Shown here: positions 11,549 to 22,172 of the stretch, piece after piece
How positions within the stretch are numbered: position 1 is the stretch's first letter
Layout: each line of letters opens with the position of its first letter
NCBI GenBank assembly: GCA_022264855.1
Contig: JABYQU010000040.1
Span: 186,001-250,000, forward strand
From: Lenzites betulinus
Taxonomy: Eukaryota; Basidiomycota; Agaricomycetes; Polyporales; Polyporaceae
Length of the DNA stretch: 64,000 nt
Direction of reading: 5' to 3'
Translations under genes and position numbers: made by a program
Notes under the pieces: generated by a model
Database searches by the model: none
Seen by the model: the letters and a program-made list of their open reading frames with translations, nothing else
What the model was told of the DNA's origin: nothing

Positions 11549-12452
11549 ATGTCTTTGGTGAGCGAGCAATCCGCAGTGTTCTCTACCGAACCTCACGAGC
11601 CATTGGAAAGATACACGCCCTCGTAGCAAAGGGGTCCACTATCTTGGCCGAGCACCAGGCCGGTCAGCGGGATTTCTCGCAAGGCAAGCTGTCTCCCACA
11701 CAATGTGTAGTAGGATGTGAACGTTGAACGTTGAACCTGTCACACCCTCTAGCGACGCAGACGATTCTATCCAAGATACCGCCGAACAATAGCAAGCTTA
11801 CATATGTCTGGGAACAGTACCTTTTCCACTATATCTCCGAGGGAGGCTTCACGTATCTGGTAATGGCTGAAGACGCTGCAGGAAGGTGCGTGATTGTTCT
11901 ATATAACGTCTTGTTGCAACTTCTGAGCCTCATTCCTTACTAGACGCATGCCGTTCACTTTCCTCGCCGAGCTGCAACAAAAGTTCACCTCGCAGCCTGC
12001 GGCTTCGTCGTCCACTTCCGATCCCCCGGCATACTCTCAGCAAGGGACTTTCGGGCCCGTGATCGCCCAGCTTGTCACTCAGTATAACACGAGCCCTCCG
12101 ACAGACGAGCTCTCGCGTGCGCAGGCTGAACTTGCGCAGGTAAAGGATATAATGGTGCAGAACGTCGAGCAAATCTTGTCAAGGGGGGAGCGAATCGAGT
12201 TGCTAGTTGACAAGACCGACAACATGGCGAGCCAGGCCACCGCGTTTAGACGCGGTGCCAGGACAGTGCGGCGAAGCATGTGGTGGAAGAATACCCGGAT
12301 TCTTGCACTCAGTGTGGTGGTAGCGCTGGTACGTACCGTGGTTCATATCGCTGCTTCTTCGCTGATCGTCCACGCGAATGCAGGTGCTTCTGTGGGTCAT
12401 CCTGGCTCAGTTCTGCGGAGCGGGCTTGAACCGTTGCGGGGCGAAGTCATAG
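11549..12452 (+). CDS. longin-domain R-SNARE (VAMP7-like)
   Basis: R-SNARE for vesicle fusion, probably on the vacuolar/endosomal or late secretory route. Exons 11549-11557, 11611-11683, 11753-11885, 11944-12328 and 12384-12452 sum to 669 nt, giving 222 residues. Residues 1-110 form a longin fold (MSLIHALVAKGSTILAEHQA, then KIPPNNSKLTYVWEQYLFHY). The SNARE motif follows, with the central arginine in QILSRGERIELLVDKTDNM. The C-terminal anchor is LALSVVVALVLLWVILAQF plus a short luminal tail. The first coding exon is 9 nt. The second intron (11,684-11,752) starts with GCAAGC rather than GT, and only this boundary keeps the frame. VAMP7-type is the best match; a Ykt6-type protein is excluded because there is a membrane anchor. 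Confidence 0.9.
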
Positions 12453-12936
12453 GCTGCTTTGTAGTCGCCGCAGTGTCTCTCCTATGATATATCCCCACAA
12501 TCAGTGTATGCTAGCCCCCACTTTAGTCCACCTCGATGGATGCATGTATTCTAGTCCCCGGATCCTATGCCAGTTGCCTGAAGCTTAACATCGAGACCTA
12601 GACTCATGCCTATCCGGCTAGGTCTATTCATACGCACGCCCCGTCTGGCAGTGCTCAGCAGGCGATGACTGACTAGTGGATCATGGGTAGCGCATCGAGC
12701 ATCAAGCTTCAAGGCCCGGACGAGGCTTGTGAATCTGGCGCGCTCGGAGGCAGAACTGGAGGCAGTACCTTCCGAATTTGGGGCACAGCGTCGCCCTGAT
12801 GGCTCTTGACTCAAAACCTCACGCTCATATTTCTCAGATCGCTCTTCTTGTTTCCGTTCTGTCTCTGGGACTCCTTCCGAGGCCATCTCTGCGACGCCGA
12901 AGACAGCGCTAGCGGTAGCGCAGGTGGCGGTCCGCG
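12453..12936. other. intergenic region between the R-SNARE and RING gene 2
   Basis: The 484 bp hold the 3' end of the R-SNARE transcript and the promoter of RING gene 2. I see no further exon. Confidence 0.5.
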
Positions 12937-15900
12937 ATGCTGCTTGTTCACCCGTCGTCACAGTGCGACGTCTGCCTTGACCCGTATACCTGGGCGACTC
13001 CTGAGAAGTCGCCGCATGCCATCCAGTGTGGCCATATATTCTGTCTCGAGTGGGCCGAACGGATTTACGGTTGCGTTCTGTGCTGATGCTAGTGTTTGAT
13101 AGTTGTCTACGGTCGGTGAATCGGGCGAAGTGCCCACTCTGCCGGAAAGCATTCAATCCAGAACGTATCAAAAAACTGCACGTCGACAAGGTCAATGGAG
13201 ACGGCTCTGGGCTTGCTGGGCCCATGCTAGAGGAGTTCGAGCTCCTCAAGCAAATCGCAGTCCTCTTCGACCCGCGGACAAGCCCGGAAGAAATCAACGC
13301 TCTTGTGGACAGTGTGAACGCGTGGCTCTCGCGATCTCTCCGGCCAACTGATCTATCCGAGGTGAGTAGAACGATTTGTACATGCCGCTTCAGCGGATTG
13401 TGTCTGTAGCGATGCGTCAGGATTTTCAGTGTAGTGACGCCACATCCCCCAGGATCATCCTTTACGTACAGCTGTCACCGCACTGCACCAGTTCCAGGGC
13501 CTGCACATCGAGAAAGAGGAGCTGAAGAAGGAACTCGGCACACTACGGGCTACGCATGAACGGTCCGTCACCGTGAAAGACAAGGATATCCGCATGGCAA
13601 TGGTCGTGGAACGAAACATGCTACAGGCGAGCCAAAAGGCAGAGCAAGAGATGAATGCTCTTCGCGCGGAGAACACTCGTCTTCAGGAGGAGCTGAGGCG
13701 CTACACTCACTCATCTAATCCGCTCCCTCGGCCTCCTGAGCTGAACCCGATCGTGTCGAACATCCTCGCCACCTCGCAGGCAGGCCTACAGGATGCAGCG
13801 GTCATCCCACCGTTGCCGCCAGGATTCTTGCCATCTGGGGCAGTCGCTGCCGCTGCAGGCAACACACAGGCGCAGGGGTCGTCCGATCATCCTCGTAGGG
13901 ATACAATCCAAGTGATCCCTCCACCCCCAGCCCCCGGAGAGCGATCGAAATACCGCGTCACAAGCACAGGAGAAGAGATGCGTCAAGAAAACAGGCGACG
14001 CCCTCATCTCATCGTCCCCGGTGCCATTCCTTCAGCCAGAGTGCTCCCGCGTCACGTAGACAACGATTCGACGCCTCGCGCCTCAGCTGCCGTACCCATT
14101 CCCCCCGCAACCGGCCTGAGCATGTGGGCCGGGGAGGATTGGCCGTTCGACTACACCGATTGTCGTCCCCGCCAGGGTGAGCCCGCCGGCTGGGGGGGAG
14201 TTCAAGACAACCTTCGCGCCACCGTACAGAATCAAATCATCACGAACTATGGGCCGACGGGCGGTCCTGGAGGTTTCCCATCTCAAAGCTTACCACTCGC
14301 CGCTGCTACCCAGTCTGGCCCTGGGGTTGCAGCGCCGCCACCGCCTCCGGCACCCGTAGAGCTCGCGACTGCTCATATGCCATATATGCCCCGCGATGCG
14401 CGGCTGCTGGTCGAACGTCACAATCCCCGCGCCTCGTCTCACTGGCATCCTGGGCCTGCCCCGGGGCCGAAATATGCCCAGGCGTATGTACCGGGCCACG
14501 GAATCAAGTGGGTCACACAGAAGCAGGCAGACAAGATGCCTATCCGTGCGCGGGGTACAGACAGCCGTCATCCGTATGTAATCGCGAAGGACCCGTCCGA
14601 GCTAGTGGATCAAGTGTGGAAAGGCGTAGGGGTCCGACCTGGCTCATCGCCGGTCCCCAACCCTCTGCAGTTGAGCGGAGTACCGGAGGAGGTCATCGCA
14701 GGTCCCAGTCATACAATCATCCAGCGGGAGGACGAGGAAGCTATGTTCTCAACCGCGAGGGAGGGCTCTGGGCTCTTCCGTAATCTTCAAGACGCGTCGG
14801 GCAGACCTGCGTCCATCGAAGCTGTCGCTGGTCCCTCTATCCCCATGGATAGCTCTCGCCCAGGTATGCCTGGTTTTCAAAGCACGACACAGAGGGACAC
14901 GGGTGGTCTTTTGAGATTCGTCCCCCAAGCCGAACCGGGCCAGTCAACTACGGCTCGTCCAGCGGTCCAAACCCAGCCTCCAGAGGAACTACCTGACCCC
15001 TCTCCGGCACCCTCTTGGGGTGGGTCAAGCAGGAGGTCCAGTCTACCCCTCCAATTGAATAACTTGCCGACTCCCCACGGGAGTGAAGGGCTGTCTGGTT
15101 CTGTGGACCAGCTATCGATACCCGAATTCGTTGGTTTGGGCCCTGCGCCTGCCGCTGTCGCGGTCGACACCGCTTCGATCTCCAACCGATCTGAGGGATC
15201 CCGTGGAGGACCCTTGTCCGGCCTTCTCTTGAACACGAATTCGCGAGAAAGCAGCTCGCGACAGGTCGTCACCGGACTCCAGGATCTCGAAGACATTAAC
15301 CGCTCTCTGCGCCAGGTCGGCGACAGCCAAAGCGATACCCGCAGCTCCCGGTCCTCTGCTTCCCGCCACATCTCAGAGCGCGATTCCAATGCCCACATCG
15401 GACCCAGGACTGGCCTCGCTCTGTACGCCTCGAGGCCCCCAACGCACTATTCCGGCAGCTACTCTTCTGCCGAAATCCCATCGAACCCCGCTCCCGCCCC
15501 GCATGCCCGCCCTCAAAGCCGGAATTCCACGGGCTCCCATGCTGACAGCATCCATAGCCTCAGCGCGACTTCGCAGCACGACTCGGGCTCTGGCCCGCGG
15601 GCTCGCCGCAGCTCGACCGCGTCCAGCGTCCACTTCAACGACCAGATGGGGATGTCTTCGACCGCGCGCCCAGCGGAGCCCTCCCATAGCCAGTCCTACG
15701 CCCCCATTGTCGAGCCGTATTCCGACGGGCGGTCGCAGGGCAGCCATGAGTCCATTCCGCGCTCGATGGGCTCGATGGGCTTGATGGACTCGAACGACGG
15801 CTTCGCCGCCACCGGCGGTCTCCTTCTCTCCTTCGAAGCGCCCAGCACGTCCTCTGCCGTCGACAGCAACGGCCAGGCTGCGGCCGGGATCCACGCCCCG

Positions 15901-15975
15901 CGCCCGGTCAGTAGCCGCCACTCGAGTCGGGGCCTGTTCGGGGGCTCCTGGCTCTTGAGAGGCAGTGACCGCTAG
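12937..15975 (+). CDS. RING-finger protein 2 (RING, coiled coil, very long disordered tail)
   Basis: Paralogue of RING protein 1 and a probable ubiquitin ligase-like protein. The start MLLVHPSSQCDVCLDPYTWA parallels that of RING 1. The RING is CDVC, IQCGHIFCLDC, then CPLC, followed by RKAFNPERIKKLHVDK. Predicted exons 12937-13049, 13103-13361 and 13453-15975 give 964 residues. The first intron sits between the second zinc-ligand pair residues (FCL-D-C), as in RING 1, and the FCLDCLRSV junction supports the boundary. A coiled coil follows (about residues 125-190, HIEKEELKKELGTLR), then some 750 residues of Pro/Ser/Gly-rich low-complexity sequence with poly-Ser and PPPP runs. The open frame on the opposite strand of the tail is a composition effect. 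Confidence 0.85.
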
Positions 15976-16440
15976 GGCACCTCTCCCACTTAGTCTGTTC
16001 ACGTTGAAAACCCAAGGTAGTATGTATCTCTGTCCCCTGCCGCTCAACGTTTCCGTATTTCCTCGGATCTCTGTACCGCATATCTTACTTATCTCCTGGG
16101 TGCACGCTTCTATCTCTACACCTCCGTTATTTCGTCCCTTCTCCTGTTTCCCAGTCGCATTCGCTGTTGCCGTAGATGATGCATGTTGTAGGATGCTGCT
16201 GGAGGCGCTCTGTCCTGATATCTGTGCTGCCGTTGCTCTTGCTGTTTTCTCTCGCCGTCCACCTACCTTCGAGTCCCCCGTCGCTGTAATCTCCCGCACG
16301 AATACGCTATCCCCCATGTTCTCCAGATGACGTTCCGATAGCATTAGTTTTTGGTACGCGTACCCGTTCATACCCTACATGGAAGGAAATGGAAACCGGA
16401 ATTTGCTTTTGTTGAGCCGTTGCTACCACCGCCACTACTC
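15976..16440. other. intergenic region between converging RING gene 2 and the acyltransferase
   Basis: The 465 bp between the two stop codons are pyrimidine-rich and presumably hold two 3' untranslated regions. I see no gene. Confidence 0.5.
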
Positions 16441-18731
16441 CTACGTGGCTGGGGCAACCTGCATCCACGCCTCGCCCCGCATCTTCGCGGTGACCAGGCC
16501 CCGGAGGAACTTCGAGTCGACGAGGAACGACCACAGCGCGCGGGTCGCCTCCGACCGCGCCTCCATTAACGGCCTAATCAGCTTGCGGGAAGGTACGGAG
16601 GGGGCGGGCGGCAGCAGGGCCCGCTCGGTGGCGTTCTCCGCATTGCGCCGCTTGATGTACGGGTTCGGCGGCGGGATGTAGGGGACGGTGTATGGCGCGA
16701 GCGCGTCGCCTTGCAGGTCGCCAGAGTGCGGCGAGAGGATACCCACGAAGACCTTCCAGGACGCGAAGAGGCGCTTCAGTCTGCGGAGGGCGTTAGCTCA
16801 ATGTCGCTGAAACAATCGCGCTTGCGACTCACTGTCTGTAGTTCGCTAGGGACCGGAGGACGTGTCAGCCGCAAAGCCCGGATGTAGCGGAAAACAGAGG
16901 CACGTACATCCGACCCAGTAGTTGTGCCAGCGCGAGATGACGAAGCTCGTCGCGTAGAATATGCCGAACACGCCCGCTGCAGCCCTCGCTCTGCCAGACA
17001 GCCCATTGCCTCCTACGAAAAACCAGCGCCCGGCAACCCAGAGCGCCTTCAGCGCGGGCGTTGCGAACGACGGAGTCTTCACCTTCCCCAAGATTCCGGG
17101 GGTGTCGTGAACGAGCTGTCGCACGATGGCAGTGGTCACGCCCGCATACGCGACAGAGGCAGCAATGCCGCCGAAGATAGCCTTGAACTGCGCACGAGTC
17201 TCTTCCCAGTCCCGATTGCTGAAGAGGCGGTCCGCGAGCAGCCCGCACGCGTATGCCGGGACGTGCAGGACGAGTGCGGGAAGGAAGAGGGCGAAGCGCG
17301 GGTGTAACACGGTGGTCAGGGCATGGCGTGCAAAGATACCGAGCGCATGTATACGACTTGGGCGCACGGCGGGATCCGGGAGGATGCCCCAGAGGGAGGC
17401 GTGTGAGATGCCGGAGTAATTGAGCAGGGAATGATATTTCAGTAAAGACTGTCTCGCTTTCGTGACGGAGGGTGCCGCCTGGGGGTCTGTGAAGAGGCTG
17501 ATGAGGCTATTGTGTAGAAAGGCCGTCAGGATGGTGAGTTTTTGGTGGGGTGGGAGACGCACTTTTGAGAAATCCAAACGAAATGTGAGCCGTCGATGTG
17601 CTCCTTGTCGTCCCATAGGATGTCTCTAGCAGCCTCAATTGTATGCAGCGTGTCCCTAATGCAATCCACTGCTTGTGAGACCCACTAACGAGTTGCATGC
17701 GGGCATGCAATACTCACCAGTCTGGGGCGTTGATAGTCAGGTCCAGCATCCGCTTCTCGATCTCCGCTGTCAAGGCCTTGATCACTGACCGAGAGTCTAG
17801 CTCAAGACCCGACTCCGAGTCCGCAGCGAGAAGCTCTTCAGCGAAAGCCTCAACGTCGATAGGTTTCCCCCATCTGTGCTGTCATTAGAAGGCTTGACGT
17901 GCGGACGAAGCGGAACGTCTTACCTTACGCAGACCTATGAATCACATTCTCCCCCGTTAGCTTCCACACTCCACGTGCTTGAACGCACACAACACTCACC
18001 CTGCTCTGGTATTGTGACTTGTCGGTGTAGACAATGCCAACTGGCACGATTTGCACCTTCTTGCCCTGCCCGCCGCGGGTCTCCTTCGCCCAACGCACAT
18101 ACTCGAGCGCGGCACGGCTTGCCCCATCCTTCACCTGCACGATCCCGGGCTCGGTGTAGCTCGTTCCCTCTGGGAATACACCGATAACCTCCTCCCTGTC
18201 CAGCGCCCTGAACGTGTCGCGGAACAGAGCTTCATGCAGCGCGGACGGCTCCTCACCCGGAGCGGGGGTGCTGTTCGGGTTCCTCGCAACGGGGATGCTG
18301 CCGGACGAAAGGAGGATGGCACCCGTGAGGGGGTTTTTGAACATTGTCGACTTCGCCCAGAAGCATACTGGGCGGCCATACGGGATCGTTATGGCTGGCA
18401 AACGACGGCGAACGCGTTGTGTTCAGCGGTGGCGTCACACATCATGGCTGAAGGTGGCGTGGCGAGGTACTCACAGAGGGTAGCGATGTCCAAAAGTTCA
18501 TTGTGATGGCATGGAGTGCTGTGTTGAACATCGCCTGGTCAGTGTGCTGTTTCTTGAGGCAGCGCACAAGCACAGATGATAGCAGCAGGAATGCTAGGAG
18601 CAGGAGACGCACATGATGACGGGACCGTCCCCAGGTACGTTTTCTTGGCCGTCAACGTATATTTCAGAATAAAAGCCCAGCGCCCAGTCGGAGACCTGAC
18701 GCAGGCCACGATACACGACCTTGAGCTCCAT
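16441..18731 (-). CDS. PlsC-type glycerol-phosphate / DHAP acyltransferase
   Basis: Membrane acyltransferase that probably adds a fatty acid to glycerol-3-phosphate or dihydroxyacetone phosphate, the first step of phospholipid synthesis at the ER. The start codes MELKVVYRGLRQVSDW. Motif I (H-x4-D) appears across a splice as CHHNELLDIATL. Motif II-like CFWAKSTMFKNP and the glycine-rich motif III FPEGTSYTEPGIVQVKDGA follow, then the block for VPVGIVYTDKS. The C-terminal half has hydrophobic segments (HPRFALFLPALVLHVPAYAC and the region of YAGVTTAIVRQL), suggesting membrane insertion. The gene ends with GEAWMQVAPAT. The order of domains and size (about 650 residues) resemble fungal Sct1/Gpt2-type enzymes. 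The general class is secure; the exact substrate is not. It has at least seven exons. Confidence 0.78.
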
Positions 18732-19121
18732 GCAATAGAGGAAGAGCGTACGTGCACGTCAACTCGTAGTACCAGGTAAGTGGGCGCGCGCTTCAAGCTT
18801 GCATTCCAAACACTTCTCGCGACTTTCTCGCGTAGCATCGCGCTCAAATTCACACGATGAGCTCGGCACTGCGCTCAGCGCTTGGCACTACGTCCCTGAG
18901 AAGGTCGCAACTTTAACATATCGATACAGCATAGCAGCACACTCGAGGCAGTATCTGAGAAACATGTGCATCGACCACGGGGCAGGTCTTTGCGCAGGCC
19001 AAAGAACCCGTTGCGCGTCGAGCGGCGACCTTGATCATTCCATAGGGACAACTACCATACTCCACAACATGTACCCGCAGCAACCCAGGATATGATATTT
19101 TGTGCGGTTTGTGACGCTGAA
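18732..19121. other. intergenic region upstream of the acyltransferase
   Basis: The 390 bp contain the acyltransferase promoter and the 3' end of the uS11 transcript. No further gene is visible. Confidence 0.5.
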
Positions 19122-19784
19122 TCACAGACGGCGACCACGACGACCACCCTAGTAGATGACCCTGTCAGCACTTGTGTCTGTAAAGTTCCTCGAATGCTTA
19201 CCTTGCGACGTGTAGAGTCGGTGGGGATGGGGGTGACGTCCTCGATACGACCGATACGCATGCCAGCACGAGCGAGCGCACGGAGCGCAGACTGCGCTCC
19301 GGGACCAGGGGTCTTCGTACCAGTACCACCGGTCGCACGCAGCTTGATGTGGAGAGCAGTGATGCCGACCTCACGGCAGCGGGTAGCGACGTCCTGGGCG
19401 GCCAACATGGCAGCATAGGGAGAGGACTCATCACGGTCCGCCTTGACCTTCATGCCGCCTATTCCCCGGCTATATGAATGATTGCGCTGAGAGACAGGAG
19501 CAACCAGACGCACCGGTGACACGGGAGATGGTCTCCTTGCCAGAAAGATCGGTAACATGTACAAAGGTGTCGTTGAAAGACGCGAATATGTGCGCAACGC
19601 CGAAGACGAGCTCGCCCTCCGCAACCTGTGGGCCTAGAGAGACAGTGTTTTCCTCCTTGGGCGCCTTGACTTTCTTGGGGGGCTACATCCAAGTGTCAGT
19701 CAAGCCATCCATCCACAACCTGTGCGTGTAATTCCCTGGAGCACGCCCTATAGCACGGGCTGAACATGATGCAACACATACCAT
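19122..19784 (-). CDS. RPS14: 40S ribosomal protein S14 (uS11)
   Basis: Small-subunit ribosomal protein that lines the platform and binds the 3' domain of 18S rRNA. The first coding exon is ATG alone (19,784-19,782). The next exon starts PPKKVK, followed by [60 protein letters not shown], and [20 protein letters not shown]. The end [19 protein letters not shown] is the invariant uS11 tail, reached only with the acceptor at the CTAG before GGTGG. It is head to head with an F-box-like gene, with 268 bp between start codons. The open frame that reads through the last intron is not real. Identity is certain. Confidence 0.98.
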
Positions 19785-20052
19785 GATGTTGATCTCGTCG
19801 GGTGTCTTGAGAGAGGATTAATGTGGAGGACGGTGTGGAGCCTGAGGTGTTTGCCCGCATTTCGAAACTGCACTACTGGACGCCCAATCTGCCACGTGCC
19901 CCATATCAGTAGGCGCTGGACGCAGTTGGCCGTAACGGCGACGCCACAGGCTACAGCAGCTTGCTTTCTCTGAGTCTCAGCTCTGTGCGACACCGACTGC
20001 CCCATTACTCTCTCCATATCGTGTGCTACCACTCAAACCTCTTTTGCTCGCA
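19785..20052. promoter_or_regulatory. shared divergent promoter of uS11 and the F-box-like gene
   Basis: The 268 bp lie between the ATG of a ribosomal protein gene and the ATG of an F-box-like gene on the other strand. I could not find a perfect HomolD or HomolE box. The upstream elements of both genes must fit within this space or inside the first intron of uS11. Confidence 0.5.
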
Positions 20053-21930
20053 ATGGGTCGTTTTACCTTCCGAGTCCCTAGATCCTTTCGCTGGCTAGTG
20101 CCGGCATCAGACACTGTTCCGAGCGTACCAGTTGCAGCTCCGCAGTGAGTATAGTCAACTTCGCCTCTTCTTGTAATCTGCTGAACACTATCGGATTCGC
20201 AGCACTACTCTAGAGACATTGGATGAAGATGTACTGTATGCCATCTTCGGCTTCCTTGACGACTCGTCCGCACGTCACAGTCTTGCCTCTGTCTCCAAGC
20301 AACTCCGACGTATCTACATACCCGTCCTCTTTCAACGATGTGGGACTTGGACAGACTGGCTTCCTCAAATACCACCCGAGGGGATACGTGTCCACGTACG
20401 GTCAGTTAATACCTTTTCCTCACTTATGGGGCGCTGACAGCTGTCAATGCAGACACTTGACGCTAGCTGGTCACTACGTGCCGACCAACGACACCTCGGA
20501 GTTCTTTTCCATACTCTCTTACCTCCCATCTCTCACCTCCATAACCTTTGAAGCAGCGGCAGAAGGAGTCCCCTGGTTTGTGGTAGAACGGTGCCTCCAG
20601 CTCCCCAACCTTTCTACCTTGACATTTATGCCAGATTCGCAATGGCTGGTCCCGAATCGGTATGCAGGCTGGATCAAGGATACTCTGCCTATCCCTGGCG
20701 CCCTCTGGAGCCTCCCCCGTCCTCCTCTCACCACGCTCTCCTACACCACAGTTGTTTGGAGAGAACTTAAGGAGCGCCCGTACAACAACCGATTTCCTCA
20801 TACCCACTTGCTTGCCGATGAATACGCTGCAGAAGCCAGAGGCCTTGCTCCGCTTATTCTCGCAATCCGAGAGACCGTCGAACGTCTCTATATTCCTCTT
20901 GACGCCTCGCCGGTGGGCGAGATGTGCCAATGCATGTGGCCGAATTTGACGGACTTGCGACTCAGGGGTGCGTATGGGGATTCTATGCCGCAGTCGATCA
21001 TCTCCATCTTGCTTTCGCGCATGCCCCGCCTACACAGCCTCTCCATAGAGCTCGCTCAGCCGCCCTCTCACTCTCGTGCCCCAGTCTTCGGCACCGCGGT
21101 CCCTGTCGCTTGCGAGCGCCTGCAGCTCCGTTCGCTCACCGTGGCGTACCCTGACCCGGAGGACGCGATATTCTCGTTCTTAGGCGTCGATCTCGTACAC
21201 CTGTCACTCCGTGACTGGCCGAGGGCATACTACCCCCTGCGCGGAGACGTGGCTCTACGTTTTGTGGCACCAGTCCTTTCGGCATCCGAGTGTCTTCGTC
21301 TCTTGACACGCATGAACACTCCGCTTTTGGAGAGTCTAGAGGTAGTCTACATGACCACAGACGATGCCGATGATGACCTCCTTCGTCACATCGCTACTGC
21401 ATACCCGCGTTTGAAACAATTGGAGATCCATCGCTATCGGAGCGACTGGGATGAGGTCTCTGTGCCGTACGTAAGTACACGTAGCAGGCGCGATGTGCCA
21501 AAGTGTGCCAAGCTGATCGAGACACAGGAGCATATCTCCCAGATGCTAGCGAGTATGACGACTCGGTCACTTCGGTTCCTCCGCCTCAACCTCGACTTCA
21601 GGCACATGGAACGGCCGTTAACACATCGCACGTTGGACCACCCGAAACCACCACTCAGCCATCCAACTCTGTTCGAGTGCGCAAGCGCCATCACCACCAT
21701 AGTGGGAATCCAACATCTTGATCTTCTTCATCACGACGGTCCAGATAGTACCTGGGCGGGATTCCATCTGCTTAATGGAGAGTGCGTCAAGGACGAACCA
21801 CGTCCAAGGAGGCATAATCTGTACGTACACCGTCTATGTCCTTTTGCCCGGGCATCGTGCTCAATGTCTGCACAGAGACTCCGAACACCCAATCTTTAGC
21901 GATGAATGGCGATATATTCAAGGTCGCTGA
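20053..21930 (+). CDS. F-box-like protein with leucine-rich tail
   Basis: Probable substrate-recognition component of an SCF ubiquitin ligase; substrate unknown. The start is MGRFTFRVPRSFRWLVPA. After the first intron comes an F-box-like helix pair, TLDEDVLYAIFGFLDDSSAR then HSLASVSKQLRRIYIPVLF. The remainder has repeated leucine-rich units (HLTLAGHYV, LPSLTSITFEAA, LPNLSTLTFM, WPNLTDLRLRGAY, LVHLSLRDWP, YPRLKQLEIHRY, TRSLRFLRLNLDF), typical of the expanded fungal F-box/LRR-like families. Introns are placed at about 20,144-20,201, 20,402-20,457, 21,474-21,528 and 21,826-21,881. The last exon ends FSDEWRYIQGR. Family membership is inferred from pattern, not from a named orthologue. Confidence 0.75.
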
Positions 21931-22172
21931 GCCGGAGCATCGTGAATGCTGAATCGTTCTGAGCCGTCAACCCCCCCTAGAGTGACCTGACGTAATCCAG
22001 ATTGATAACCATATATCATACGTGACAGTGGCAGGCAATGTGAGTACTATGGCGCTGATGGTTGGGAGAGACGTGGAGTGCAGGGGTGTATGTACAATCG
22101 AGACGTATGACAATGACACTACATGTACGGTGACAACTTCGGGATCTGCGACTTGAAGTTCGACGCTCGATC

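Noticed and set aside
15373..16371. 332-codon minus-strand open frame
   Set aside because: It is antisense to the Ser/Pro-rich tail of RING gene 2; its Arg/Gly-rich composition is the complement of that biased sequence, and it has no family features.
19052..19121. extension of the uS11 gene by reading through its last intron
   Set aside because: The correct acceptor restores the invariant GGRRGRRL end and stop at 19,122; the read-through frame is not conserved.
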